Below, in pieces: positions 1-6,779 of a stretch of DNA of 26,593 bases. Both the position numbers and the translations under genes were made by a program. Below the pieces are notes generated by a model, which had not been told where the DNA came from, made no database searches, and saw nothing but the letters and a program-made list of their open reading frames with translations. The DNA lies in assembly GCA_023418095.1 (NCBI GenBank), contig JAEZDL010000176.1, positions 1-26,593 on the forward strand, written 5' to 3'. Numbering within the stretch: position 1 is the first letter of the stretch; each line of letters starts with the position of its first letter. The stretch comes from Bacteroidota bacterium (GTDB lineage Bacteria; Bacteroidota; Bacteroidia; Flavobacteriales_F; PHOS-HE28).

Positions 1-937
1 CACCGGCAATGATCTCGCTCGCGCTCGCCGAACCTTCATCGATGAGCACCGCAAGCGGTATCTCGTGCAGCGATCCATCATTCGTGGCGGTGATGTCACG
101 CCGCGGCGAGTTCCTGCCTTCGGTATAAACGATCACATCACCTTCATCGAGGAATTCATCGGCCAGCGCCACGGCGGAAGTGAGGTAGCCGCCACCATTC
201 CCGCGCAGATCAACCACCAGGCGCTGCATGCCTTTTTCCTGGAGTGAGGTCACCGCCTGCATGAACTCCTCATGGGTGTTCTTCGCGAAACGGATCAATT
301 TGATGTAACCGGTTCCATCATCTTCGATCAACGAAACGGCCACACTGTTTATGGGGATTCGCCCCCGTTGGATCAGAACTTCGAAGGGATCTTTCTTCCC
401 CGATCGCAGCACCTGCACCTTCACTTCACTATCGGCAGGGCCACGAAGGTTCTTCATCACATCTTCATTGGAGACCTTCACCCCGGCAAGCGGAACACCG
501 TTCGCGGAAAGGATACGATCGCCCGATCGGATGCCTGCGGCCGCACTCGGCCCGCCTTCCACCGGTGTGATCACCACGATGGTATCGCGCTGGATCGCGA
601 ACTCCACACCGATACCCTCGAAGCTGCCTTCGAGCGGTTCCTGTGCGGCATTGATCTCGGCCGCGCTTATGTAGTAACTGTGTGGATCGAGCCGCTGAAG
701 GATGTCCTGCAACACTTCATCGACGAGCGCATTCTTCTGCACCGTGTCCACATATTGCCTGTCGATCAGCTCCAGCACCTGTCCGATCTTGTCCGCAGCG
801 GAAGGCTGGCGAAAGTTGAAGACCGTGAAGCCCCCATGCGAACCATCGCCCATATCCTTTCCGATGAAGAGACCTGCCACCAATGCAAGCGCAAGCATCA
901 ATGGATAAAAAGGGGAGAGCGTGTGTGAACCCTTCAT
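1..937 (-). CDS. S41 family C-terminal-processing peptidase (CtpA/Prc type), 3' end cut by window
   Basis: Serine protease of the tail-specific/CTP family, which trims exported proteins on the outer face of the cytoplasmic membrane. The visible 312 codons begin MKGSHTLSPFYPLM, followed by a hydrophobic signal anchor (residues about 13-25, LMLALALVAGLFIG). An N-terminal helical region includes LDPHSYYIS. A PDZ domain (about 95-180) carries GSFEGIGVEF and GIRSGDRILSANG. The peptidase core contains LVVDLRGNGGGY and then EGSASASEI at 301-309, where the catalytic Ser (probably S305) sits. The Lys partner, usually about 25 residues later, lies outside the window. The start at 937 is chosen because the frame runs straight from ATG through the anchor and lies 5 bp after the dCMP deaminase stop, indicating an operon. 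The C-terminus is missing only because of the window edge. The family assignment is firm; the exact substrate is unknown. Confidence 0.95.
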   Translation of the reverse strand, partial: MKGSHTLSPFYPLMLALALVAGLFIGKDMGDGSHGGFTVFNFRQPSAADKIGQVLELIDRQYVDTVQKNALVDEVLQDILQRLDPHSYYISAAEINAAQEPLEGSFEGIGVEFAIQRDTIVVITPVEGGPSAAAGIRSGDRILSANGVPLAGVKVSNEDVMKNLRGPADSEVKVQVLRSGKKDPFEVLIQRGRIPINSVAVSLIEDDGTGYIKLIRFAKNTHEEFMQAVTSLQEKGMQRLVVDLRGNGGGYLTSAVALADEFLDEGDVIVYTEGRNSPRRDITATNDGSLHEIPLAVLIDEGSASASEIIAG

Positions 938-942
938 TTCGA

Positions 943-1392
943 TCAGGCCTTTTCCAACCGGTGCACCATGAGGCCGCCGTTCCTAAGCAATTCAAGTCCC
1001 GTGGGATCCTTGTATGGATCCAGGAACACAAGACGCCGTATGCCCGCCTGGAGGATCAATTTACTGCATTCGCGACACGGCGAGTGCGTTAGGTATAACG
1101 TGGCACCGTTCGCATTGTTGGTGCTTCGTGCAACTTTCATGATCGCGTTGGCCTCCGCGTGCAGCACGTACCAATGGGTGATCCCTTCGGCATCCTCACA
1201 ATCATTGGGAAAACCAGTGGGCGTGCCGTTGTAGCCATCGCTTATGATCATGCCATCCTTCACCAGCAGTGCGCCCACCTTCTTGCGTGTGCAATGGCTG
1301 AGCTGTGCCCACTCCCGCGCCATGCGCATGTATGCGCGATCATACCGGTCCTGTTTCAGTGGATCGGTGTAGACCAACTCGTTCTTCTGCAT
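943..1392 (-). CDS. dCMP deaminase family protein (ComEB-like)
   Basis: Zinc-dependent deoxycytidylate deaminase, 149 aa, expected to convert dCMP to dUMP for thymidylate synthesis in the cytoplasm. The zinc site is complete: HAE at 78-80 (His ligand and catalytic Glu) and PCREC at 105-109 (Cys106 and Cys109). The YNGTPTGFPNDCED stretch (54-67) is typical of dCMP rather than cytidine deaminases. The start is placed at MQKNELVYTD: the open frame continues upstream, but that part is translated tRNA-Leu and cannot be coding. The S41 peptidase follows after 5 bp, so the two are probably co-transcribed, possibly with the tRNA 60 bp upstream. Length and motifs match the family. Confidence 0.93.
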   Translation of the reverse strand: MQKNELVYTDPLKQDRYDRAYMRMAREWAQLSHCTRKKVGALLVKDGMIISDGYNGTPTGFPNDCEDAEGITHWYVLHAEANAIMKVARSTNNANGATLYLTHSPCRECSKLILQAGIRRLVFLDPYKDPTGLELLRNGGLMVHRLEKA

Positions 1393-1451
1393 TCTGCGGG
1401 GGCGTTCAATGAGCGCGGCCTGCAAAGGGGGGCGCCCGTTGGATCGATGTG

Positions 1452-1533
1452 TACCCAGGGCGGGACTCGAACCCGCACGAATTGCTTCACTGGTGTTTGA
1501 GACCAGCGCGTCTACCGATTCCGCCACCTGGGT
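1452..1533 (-). tRNA. tRNA-Leu (anticodon CAA)
   Basis: The minus strand folds into a class II tRNA of 82 nt. The acceptor stem pairs ACCCAGG (from 1533) with CCTGGGT, with discriminator A at 1452. The anticodon stem CTGGT/ACCAG encloses the loop CTCAAAC, giving anticodon CAA, which reads UUG. The variable arm is about 13 nt, and the T arm is GCGGG-TTCGAGT-CCCGC. No CCA is encoded after the discriminator (the next bases are CAC), so CCA must be added by nucleotidyltransferase. A TATCTTCG box at 1561-1554, 21 nt upstream, resembles the Bacteroidota -7 element. Confidence 0.97.
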
Positions 1534-1624
1534 ATGAAAGAACGAATGGGCTGCGAAGATAAACCAAAGCGGTAACGCCGATGCGTGACAATGGATCACC
1601 GAGGCCTGTCCGGCCGCGGATCCG

Positions 1625-1632
1625 TAAATTTG
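1625..1632 (+). promoter_or_regulatory. Bacteroidota-type -7 promoter element TAAATTTG
   Basis: TAAATTTG matches the Bacteroidota primary-sigma -7 consensus TAnnTTTG exactly and lies 55 bp upstream of the bacilliredoxin start codon. A clear -33 TTG at the usual distance is not visible, so this is a candidate promoter only. Confidence 0.45.
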
Positions 1633-1686
1633 TACGAGCGATCAGTGAGAAGAACGAACTTCCATCAGCATCGCGAGCGAAGAAAA

Positions 1687-2097
1687 ATGTACCCAGCAGA
1701 ATTAGTGGCCCCGATGAAGTCGGATCTTACTTCCGCCGGTTTCGAGGACCTGAAGACGCCCGATCAGGTGGATAGGGCGCTCTCCCAGAAGGGAACAGTG
1801 CTTTGTGTGGTGAACAGTGTTTGCGGTTGTGCGGCCGGTGCAGCAAGGCCGGGAGTGAAATTGTCCCTACGTGGTGAGAAGCGCCCCGAGAAACTCGTGA
1901 CGGTATTCGCCGGCGTGGATACGGATGCCACGGCCCAGGCGAGAAAACATTTTCTGCCTTACCCGCCGAGCAGCCCCAGCATGGCGCTTTTCAAGGATGG
2001 AAAGCTCGTACACTTTCTTGAACGACACCATATCGAGGGAAGATCCGCGGAGATGATCGCGGAGAACTTGATGATGGCATACGACGAGTTCTGTTGA
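1687..2097 (+). CDS. BrxA/BrxB family bacilliredoxin
   Basis: A thioredoxin-fold protein of 136 aa in the YphP/YqiW (DUF1094) family, which removes bacillithiol or other low-molecular-weight thiols from cysteines after oxidative stress. It begins MYPAELVAPMKSDL, the family's characteristic N-terminus, so the start is set at 1687 although the frame is open further upstream. The active-site CGC motif lies in NSVCGCAAG, with Cys46 and Cys48. Further family landmarks are FAGVDTDATAQAR and PPSSPSMALFKDG (the cis-Pro region). It is a single gene ended by a strong hairpin at 2115-2145. Whether this organism makes bacillithiol cannot be seen here. Confidence 0.93.
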   Translation: MYPAELVAPMKSDLTSAGFEDLKTPDQVDRALSQKGTVLCVVNSVCGCAAGAARPGVKLSLRGEKRPEKLVTVFAGVDTDATAQARKHFLPYPPSSPSMALFKDGKLVHFLERHHIEGRSAEMIAENLMMAYDEFC

Positions 2098-2114
2098 TCC
2101 GCTGGATCTTCAGT

Positions 2115-2145
2115 GATCGGCGCCGCAAGGCGCCGATCGTTTTTT
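2115..2145 (+). terminator. Rho-independent terminator after bacilliredoxin
   Basis: Perfect 10-bp stem GATCGGCGCC / GGCGCCGATC with a GCAA tetraloop (2115-2138), followed by G and six T. It lies 18 bp after the bacilliredoxin stop. The hairpin could also serve the converging minus-strand gene, but the T tract favours the plus strand. Confidence 0.92.
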
Positions 2146-2149
2146 GGGC

Positions 2150-2515
2150 CTATTCGTTCACGGGTGCATCATCTTCACCGGCCCCGGTATGTTGCATTTC
2201 CTGATCATTCGCGGGATCGTTGGATGGGATGGTGAGATCCTCCGTGGTCGGTCCATCATCATTCAGTTGAACTCCGTCGGTCGGCCGTTCTTCAGCTCCT
2301 GTTCGCATCGTGTTCGTGATCTGGTCGCGCGGTGCTACTTGCGAAGCGGGTGAAGCGGCAGGTGCTTCGGTCGAACTATTGTCCGATCGGCCGATCGCGA
2401 AGAAGATACCTGCCAGCACGAGCAATATCACCACGAAGATCCACCATGCATTTCCCTGCCGCGGGGTGGGACCTTTAACGGGATTATTCGTATTCGTTCC
2501 AATATCCGTAGCCAT
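2150..2515 (-). CDS. Small single-pass membrane protein with acidic disordered tail
   Basis: 121 aa from MATDIGTNTNNPVK. About 17 polar residues precede a transmembrane helix (about 19-38, WWIFVVILLVLAGIFFAIG). A roughly 80-residue tail follows, rich in Thr, Asp, Pro, Glu and Asn, with no fold that I recognise. The topology suggests an anchored protein with a flexible tail. An alternative start nine residues upstream (MNRINPSV, CAT at 2537) is also possible. It resembles the protein at 19593-20222 in plan (polar head, single helix, low-complexity tail), though no sequence identity is evident. No function is assigned. Confidence 0.7.
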   Translation of the reverse strand: MATDIGTNTNNPVKGPTPRQGNAWWIFVVILLVLAGIFFAIGRSDNSSTEAPAASPASQVAPRDQITNTMRTGAEERPTDGVQLNDDGPTTEDLTIPSNDPANDQEMQHTGAGEDDAPVNE

Positions 2516-2707
2516 CACCGAAGGATTGATGCGGTTCATGTTCCAAGTGCCATGCCGCAAGTTCACACCAATGCGTGCACGTATGTGCCCGATCGATCCC
2601 TCGGATCTTGTAGGCCTGTGATCTGAAGAACCCTTATCACCAAAGGCCCAATCAGGATCGAAGCATGTAGATCCTTCGATCGGCACTGCATTGGCAACCC
2701 ATCCGGT

Positions 2708-2950
2708 ATGGAAACCTCGAATATCAGAATGCAAGGCCCAGGACCGGGAGGACCTGGCCAGCCTGGTGATCCTGTTCCTGCACCCGTGCAAGAGCCGAAT
2801 AAACCGCAACCTCAACGCGAACCTGTCCCCGGCGGACCAATACATACACCGGAGGAACGGCCGAGCACACCTGGCCAGCCACCAGGGCCTACGCGCGAAC
2901 ATCCGTCCGATCCTGATCCGCAGACGCCGCAAGGACCGATCGGTTTCTGA
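2708..2950 (+). CDS. Pro/Gly-rich low-complexity protein
   Basis: 80 aa, or 73 aa from the internal Met at MQGPGPGGPG. Almost the whole chain is Pro, Gly, Gln, Arg and Glu, with repeated PGxP and GP units and no hydrophobic core, so it must be disordered. There is no signal peptide. A 15-bp hairpin follows at 2991. It could be a chance ORF, but composition-driven proteins of this kind are common in this window, and the frame ends cleanly before a terminator shared with the opposite gene. Function unknown. Confidence 0.5.
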   Translation: METSNIRMQGPGPGGPGQPGDPVPAPVQEPNKPQPQREPVPGGPIHTPEERPSTPGQPPGPTREHPSDPDPQTPQGPIGF

Positions 2951-2990
2951 CCTGGATCAGACCAGGTAACCGATCCATTATGTTGGATGG

Positions 2991-3026
2991 AAGAAATAAG
3001 GGATCGATGCTGATCCCTTATTTCTT
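2991..3026. terminator. Bidirectional hairpin between convergent genes
   Basis: Perfect 15-bp inverted repeat (2991-3005 and 3012-3026; arms AAGAAATAAGGGATC and its complement) with a 6-nt loop GATGCT. The A-rich and T-rich outer arms give U-rich 3' sides on both strands. It contains the stop codon (TTA, 3018-3020) of the minus-strand gene. Confidence 0.8.
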
Positions 3027-3209
3027 GCTGGAGGAATTCGCCCGTCCGCTGCCGCTTTTCTTTCCGCCGCCATCCTGCTTGTTCACGGTGGCCCAGGCTC
3101 TGCGCTCTGCTTCCTCGGTGGATACTCCCTTCTTCTTGTATCCTTCCTCTATATGTTCGGCTTTCCGTTGTTGTTTGCCGGTATAGCTGCTTTTGTCTCC
3201 TTGTGGCAT
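3018..3209 (-). CDS. Small basic stress-type protein ('plasmid stabilization protein' annotation group)
   Basis: 63 aa starting MPQGDKSSYTGKQQRKAEHIEEGY, with EEAERRAWATVNKQDGGGKKSGSG in the second half. I recognise this pattern as a widespread small hydrophilic protein often labelled 'plasmid stabilization protein', although it is chromosomal and no plasmid role is evident. The N-terminal two thirds are probably helical; the Gly/Ser/Lys tail is disordered. It starts 4 bp after the stop of the 160-aa gene, so it is the last gene of a minus-strand operon starting at 4065. Its stop codon lies inside the terminator hairpin. In other bacteria such genes are found with general-stress genes (recollection, not tested). 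Confidence 0.8.
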   Translation of the reverse strand: MPQGDKSSYTGKQQRKAEHIEEGYKKKGVSTEEAERRAWATVNKQDGGGKKSGSGRANSSSKK

Positions 3210-3213
3210 CGTA

Positions 3214-3696
3214 TCATTTCATTGGTTCAACATCACCCTTGTCCAGCCGGCTCAGATCATCGTTCCGGCCTTTGTCCAGTGAGGACAGATCGGTGGTTTC
3301 CCGCGGCGGCCGCTGGTTCTCGCCACGGTCGTCGTAGCCGGCCTGTGTGCCGGGGAATTGGGAATGTTCACCGCCGCTCACGATATCGCCGCTCTTGCGT
3401 TCACGATCGGGATCATCGCTATTCCTTCTTCCTTCGGTCTGCCCAAGCGTATCATCAGCGGCACGTTCGCCACTGTACCTTGCATGCTCGGCAGAGCGGC
3501 TGGCCTGTTCCTGTTCTTCGCTCAGCAATTGCCTGCGATTGCGTGCGATCTTCTGGTCGTGGTCGGCATTGGTGGGGCGCTTCTCTCCATGTTCACCGCC
3601 GCCGCTCATGGTGCTGCGCGCTCCAGATGTTCCGAATCCTCCGGTGCTTTGTTTCGGATCGCCTGAACCCATGTCCTGTTGGTCTTTCGTAGCCAT
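3214..3696 (-). CDS. Hydrophilic disordered protein, unknown function
   Basis: 160 aa with very high Gly, Asp, Arg, Glu, Ser and Gln content and almost no aliphatic residues. The only likely helix is DQKIARNRRQLLSEEQEQAS around residues 47-66. The C-terminus has a near-duplicate motif, SSLDKGRNDDLSRLDKGD, in which S-x-LDKG occurs twice. There is no signal peptide or membrane segment. It sits between the 119-aa PRPP-synthetase-like gene (9 bp gap) and the small basic stress protein (4 bp gap), which suggests one transcript. The composition recalls hydrophilin or LEA-like proteins, but that is inference only. Confidence 0.7.
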   Translation of the reverse strand: MATKDQQDMGSGDPKQSTGGFGTSGARSTMSGGGEHGEKRPTNADHDQKIARNRRQLLSEEQEQASRSAEHARYSGERAADDTLGQTEGRRNSDDPDRERKSGDIVSGGEHSQFPGTQAGYDDRGENQRPPRETTDLSSLDKGRNDDLSRLDKGDVEPMK

Positions 3697-3705
3697 TGAG
3701 GGGAA

Positions 3706-4065
3706 TTATTCGTTCGTGGTCAAAAGGTCACTTGAAGTATGTTGTGCATGCACATCCAGTCTGCTCACCATCTTGTTCACCACACTTGATGCATACGTGC
3801 CGAAAGCATTTACGATCAAACCCTTCAAGCCAAGCTCTTCGGAAGAGATCGCGTATACGATCGACATGTCCGCCGGATCGCTCGTTCCTTCAAAACGATA
3901 GAACTCATCGATCGTGAAAAGACCGGGATCGAGCGGTGTTTCCCGTACCCTGCTCACCAGGCCTTTTTCATTCACTTCCAGATCGGTGTCGTAGCCTCTC
4001 TTTTGGAGATCATTGATGCATGCAGATAACGTGTCATAGGAGTGTTGCGCGGTATTCATGCGCAT
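3706..4065 (-). CDS. Small protein of the 'phosphoribosylpyrophosphate synthetase' label group, probably not an enzyme
   Basis: 119 aa from MRMNTAQHSYDTLSACINDL. The pattern (N-terminal helix with LQKRGYDTDLEV, then FTIDEFYRFEG, DPADMSIVYAISS, and C-terminal LKGLIVNAFGTYA) matches a short Bacteroidota family that databases often call phosphoribosylpyrophosphate synthetase. At about 120 aa it lacks the PRPP-binding loop and the length (over 300 aa) of a real Prs, so the name is misleading. The frame stays open to 4164, but the upstream part has less coding character. It is the first gene of the minus-strand operon that continues with the 160-aa and 63-aa genes. Confidence 0.72.
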   Translation of the reverse strand: MRMNTAQHSYDTLSACINDLQKRGYDTDLEVNEKGLVSRVRETPLDPGLFTIDEFYRFEGTSDPADMSIVYAISSEELGLKGLIVNAFGTYASSVVNKMVSRLDVHAQHTSSDLLTTNE

Positions 4066-4295
4066 GAACGGACAAGAATTGGACCTGCCCCCATCAGCAG
4101 GGAAAATGAGTCCGATCGCCTTCTTACGCGTGAAGGATGGCATGTGGTTGATGAACCTCAGCATCTCCGAACGCTGTGGGATGATCTCTACATCATTTTT
4201 TAAGACTGTGACCCGATCGATCCTTCAATGATCAAGGGCGCGTGATCTGCGGGCAGCAGCCATGACCATGATCGTGATAAGACGGTAGTGTGCCG

Positions 4296-4325
4296 TTGCA
4301 CCGATCATGGTGACAAATACTTTCA
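4296..4325 (+). promoter_or_regulatory. Candidate Bacteroidota promoter ahead of the Gly/Ser-rich gene
   Basis: TTG at 4296-4298, a 19-nt spacer and TACTTTCA at 4318-4325 approximate the -33 TTG / -7 TAnnTTTG layout. The predicted transcription start would fall at about 4330, on the start codon itself, so the mRNA would be nearly leaderless. The match is imperfect (C instead of G in the -7 box). Confidence 0.3.
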
Positions 4326-4329
4326 ACAC

Positions 4330-4671
4330 ATGTCGAACAAGAATAATGATCGTAACGAACAGAGCAATGAGAATAGGGGCCAGGGGCGTGAAGAGAACAT
4401 GAGGGCCGAAAGGAATGAAGGCACCCAGGCACGCGGTGCTGGTGGGAATGATGAGGAGCTTGGCCGGAATACGGGCAGCGGAACAGAAGGTCGCATGCGC
4501 GATCAGGAAACCACCGGTGGCCGTGGATCGGGCAGCGGCATGGGCCAGGAGAGCAGCCGTGGCGGTTCCATGAGCGGTTCGCAGGGCGGTGATCGTAGTG
4601 GTTCACAGAGCGGTACCACGGGATCCGAGCGCAACAGCGGCTCACAAGGAGGCAGCAATAGCGGCCGGTAA
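4330..4671 (+). CDS. Gly/Ser/Asn/Arg-rich disordered protein
   Basis: 113 aa starting MSNKNNDRNEQSNENRG. The first third is Asn/Arg/Glu-rich and hydrophilic. The rest is Gly/Ser-rich with repeated GSGMGQ, GSQGGDRSGSQSG and GSQGGSNSG units. There is essentially no hydrophobic residue beyond a few Met and Leu, so it should be entirely disordered and soluble. The start was chosen at the first Met that gives this composition; the upstream part of the frame (from 4288) is Cys/His-rich and lies in the probable promoter. It resembles bacterial KGG-type or hydrophilin stress proteins in composition only. The DUF892 gene follows 100 bp downstream. Confidence 0.65.
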   Translation: MSNKNNDRNEQSNENRGQGREENMRAERNEGTQARGAGGNDEELGRNTGSGTEGRMRDQETTGGRGSGSGMGQESSRGGSMSGSQGGDRSGSQSGTTGSERNSGSQGGSNSGR

Positions 4672-4689
4672 TATCTTTTAGAACTGGGG

Positions 4690-4732
4690 CGTCCGGAGCA
4701 TTAGCTGGCTTGAATGCACAGCGCTCCGGACG
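4690..4732 (+). promoter_or_regulatory. Inverted repeat in leader of the DUF892 gene
   Basis: CGTCCGGAGC (4690-4699) and its exact complement GCTCCGGACG (4723-4732) are separated by 23 nt, 18 bp after one stop codon and 39 bp before the next start. There is no T tract, so an ordinary terminator is less likely. It may be an attenuating leader hairpin or an operator. A shorter GTTCG/CGAAC pair follows at 4738-4756. Confidence 0.5.
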
Positions 4733-4771
4733 TTGCAGTTCGTTCTCCTATCGAACTTCAACCACACACAA

Positions 4772-5605
4772 ATGGCCACTTCAAATAATAAGAAAAGCAA
4801 TTCGGGCAGCAGCCGTGGATCGGGCAAGAGCAGCGGTTCACGAAGCAGCTCATCATCGGGCCGCTCGGGCAGTTCCAGCAAAACGGGCAGCCGCAGTACG
4901 AACAACAGCCGTGGTTCGGCCAGCAGTAGAAGTTCAACTTCCTCTCGCAGTGGATCGGGCAGTTCCACGCGCAGTTCCAACGGCCGCTCCGGTCCTGGCC
5001 GCTCCATATCCAGCCGTTCATCCGACCAGGCCGGAATGGCGAACGAAGGATTGATGAAGCTCTTTACCGATCAATTGCAGGATATCTATTACGTGGAGAA
5101 GCAATTGGTGCGGAGCCTGAACAGGATGGCGCGAGCTGCACAGAATGAAGATCTGCGTGCAGCTTTTGAGCAACACCGCGAAGAGACCGAGAACCAGATG
5201 GAGCGTCTGGAGGAGGTGTTCGCATCGTTGGATCGGAACGCGAAGGGCAAGAAGTGCGAAGCCATGGACGGGATCCTCGAAGAAGCGAAGGAACTCATGG
5301 AGGATTTCGAGGATGACGTGGCGTTGGACGCCGCGTTGGTGGCTGCTGCGCAGAAAGTGGAACACTACGAGATCGCCACGTACGGAAGCCTTTGCGCGTG
5401 GGCTGAACAACTCGGATTGGAGGAAGCACTTCCATTATTGGAAGAAACACTTCAGGAGGAGAAGAAGACCGATCAGGATCTTACCGAACTCGCCGTAAGC
5501 CTTCTGAACCTCCAGGCCGATCTGGAGGAGGATGAGGAAGGTGCAGAAATGCCAACGGCCTCAGCTGGTGGAAATGGTTCGTCCGGTTCACGTTCACGTT
5601 CCTGA
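4772..5605 (+). CDS. DUF892 (YciE/YciF-type ferritin-like) protein with Ser/Gly/Arg-rich N-terminal extension
   Basis: 277 aa from MATSNNKKSNSG. Residues 1 to about 90 are Ser/Gly/Arg/Lys repeats (GSGKSSGSRSSSSSG and similar), basic and disordered. The DUF892 four-helix domain begins at LMKLFTDQLQDIYYVEKQLV (about residue 92) and runs through EQHREETENQMERLEEVF, then VEHYEIATYGSLCAWAEQLG, to LPLLEETLQEEKKTDQDL. This is the full ferritin-like family pattern, including the conserved Glu and His positions. An acidic tail (LEEDEEGAE) and a Gly/Ser/Arg end follow. Family members are induced by osmotic and general stress, but their biochemical role is unproven. The usual family length is about 165 aa, so the basic head is an addition. 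The dehydrogenase starts 9 bp later, indicating co-transcription. Confidence 0.93.
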   Translation: MATSNNKKSNSGSSRGSGKSSGSRSSSSSGRSGSSSKTGSRSTNNSRGSASSRSSTSSRSGSGSSTRSSNGRSGPGRSISSRSSDQAGMANEGLMKLFTDQLQDIYYVEKQLVRSLNRMARAAQNEDLRAAFEQHREETENQMERLEEVFASLDRNAKGKKCEAMDGILEEAKELMEDFEDDVALDAALVAAAQKVEHYEIATYGSLCAWAEQLGLEEALPLLEETLQEEKKTDQDLTELAVSLLNLQADLEEDEEGAEMPTASAGGNGSSGSRSRS

Positions 5606-5614
5606 TCCGCGAAT

Positions 5615-6769
5615 ATGCTGGCCATGAACTATCGCGGTCCGCAGCGTGTGCGGATCAGCAATAAACCGATGCCGGAGATCCTGCATCCGCAGGATGCGAT
5701 CGTTCGCGTAACGCGTTCGTGCATTTGTGGATCGGACCTACATCTCTATAACGGTAATGTGCCGGATACACGCGTGGGCATGACCTTCGGCCATGAATTC
5801 ATCGGCGTGGTGGAGGAGATCGGCAGTGATGTGCAAAAGTTGAAAGTGGGCGATAATGTGCTTGTACCCTTCAACATCTCGTGTGGCAGATGCCACTTCT
5901 GCAAACAAGGCTTGTTCGGCAACTGCCACGAGTCGAATCCACAGGCCACGGCGGTGGGTGGGATCTTCGGTTACTCCCATACGGCGGGCGGATATGACGG
6001 CGGGCAGGCCGAATACGTGCGGGTGCCTTATGCTGATGTCGGCCCCACGGTGATCCCTGCGGGAATGGATCCGGATGATGCGGTCATGTTGACCGACGTT
6101 GTTCCAACAGGATACCAGGCTGCTGAAATGGGCGGGATCCAGCAGGGTGATACAGTGGTCGTGTTCGGAGCAGGTCCGGTGGGCATCATGGCAGCAAGAT
6201 GCGCGTGGCTATTCGGGGCCGGACGTGTGATCGTGCTCGATCACGTGGAGTACCGTCTCGAATTCGTTCGGAACTATGCTCCATGTGAAGCGTACAACTT
6301 CAAGGAAATGGATGATCCGGTCGTGTTACTGAAGAAGACGACGGATTGGATGGGTGCCGATGTCTGCATCGATGCCGTAGGTGCGGAAGCGGCCGGCAAT
6401 GCATTGCAAACGATCACTGGAAGGAAACTTCTGCTGCAGGCCGGTTCGGCCACCGCATTGCACTGGGCCATCAACTCGGTGAAAAAAGGTGGGATCATCT
6501 CCATCGTCGGTGTGTATGGGCCAACTGACAACCTTGTGCCAGTGGGCAACATCGTGAACAAAGGATTGACGGTACGGGCCAACCAGGCTTCGGTGAAGAG
6601 ATTGCTGCCGAGGTTGATCGAGCATGTGCAGAACGGGATCCTCGATCCGAAGGCGCTGATCACCCATCGCATACCGCTGGAAGATGTCGCTGATGCTTAT
6701 AGGATATTCTCGGATAAACTCGACAACTGCATAAAGCCGGTGCTCATACCACCCATGGCGCGTGCGTAA
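5615..6769 (+). CDS. Zinc-dependent alcohol dehydrogenase (formaldehyde-dehydrogenase-like MDR family)
   Basis: 384 aa, full length for the medium-chain dehydrogenase family. It oxidises an alcohol or aldehyde with NAD(P)+ in the cytosol. Catalytic zinc ligands are visible as CGSDLHLY (Cys38) and GHEF (His60-Glu61). The structural zinc site has four Cys, at 90, 93, 96 and 104 (CGRCHFCKQGLFGNC). The Rossmann motif GAGPVG lies at 185-190 with an acidic residue after the second strand (VIVLDHVE), which favours NAD+. The length and insertions resemble glutathione-independent formaldehyde dehydrogenases, but the substrate cannot be read from sequence. It lies 9 bp after the DUF892 gene and is followed closely by a membrane protein. 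Confidence 0.93.
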   Translation: MLAMNYRGPQRVRISNKPMPEILHPQDAIVRVTRSCICGSDLHLYNGNVPDTRVGMTFGHEFIGVVEEIGSDVQKLKVGDNVLVPFNISCGRCHFCKQGLFGNCHESNPQATAVGGIFGYSHTAGGYDGGQAEYVRVPYADVGPTVIPAGMDPDDAVMLTDVVPTGYQAAEMGGIQQGDTVVVFGAGPVGIMAARCAWLFGAGRVIVLDHVEYRLEFVRNYAPCEAYNFKEMDDPVVLLKKTTDWMGADVCIDAVGAEAAGNALQTITGRKLLLQAGSATALHWAINSVKKGGIISIVGVYGPTDNLVPVGNIVNKGLTVRANQASVKRLLPRLIEHVQNGILDPKALITHRIPLEDVADAYRIFSDKLDNCIKPVLIPPMARA

Positions 6770-6779
6770 CAAGTACCAG

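Noticed and set aside
717..1031. Apparent frameshift or second frame at the start of the S41 peptidase
   Set aside because: Careful reading of the five-A run at 907-911 shows one continuous frame from the ATG at 937 through the signal anchor.
1393..1599. N-terminal extension of the dCMP deaminase frame
   Set aside because: The extra residues are a translation of tRNA-Leu and its flank; the family start is at 1392.
3018..3209. Evidence of a plasmid or mobile element from the 'plasmid stabilization' type protein
   Set aside because: No replication, partition, transfer or integrase genes are present; the label is historical.
3706..4065. A genuine PRPP synthetase
   Set aside because: At about 120 aa it lacks the PRPP loop and most of the length of Prs.
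4232..4645. Minus-strand ORF rich in Cys, His and Ser
   Set aside because: It is the antisense shadow of the Gly/Ser-rich plus-strand gene, with no plausible protein composition.
4772..5040. Ser/Gly repeats as a possible CRISPR or tandem DNA repeat
   Set aside because: The DNA is not composed of identical units with spacers; it is codon-level low complexity.
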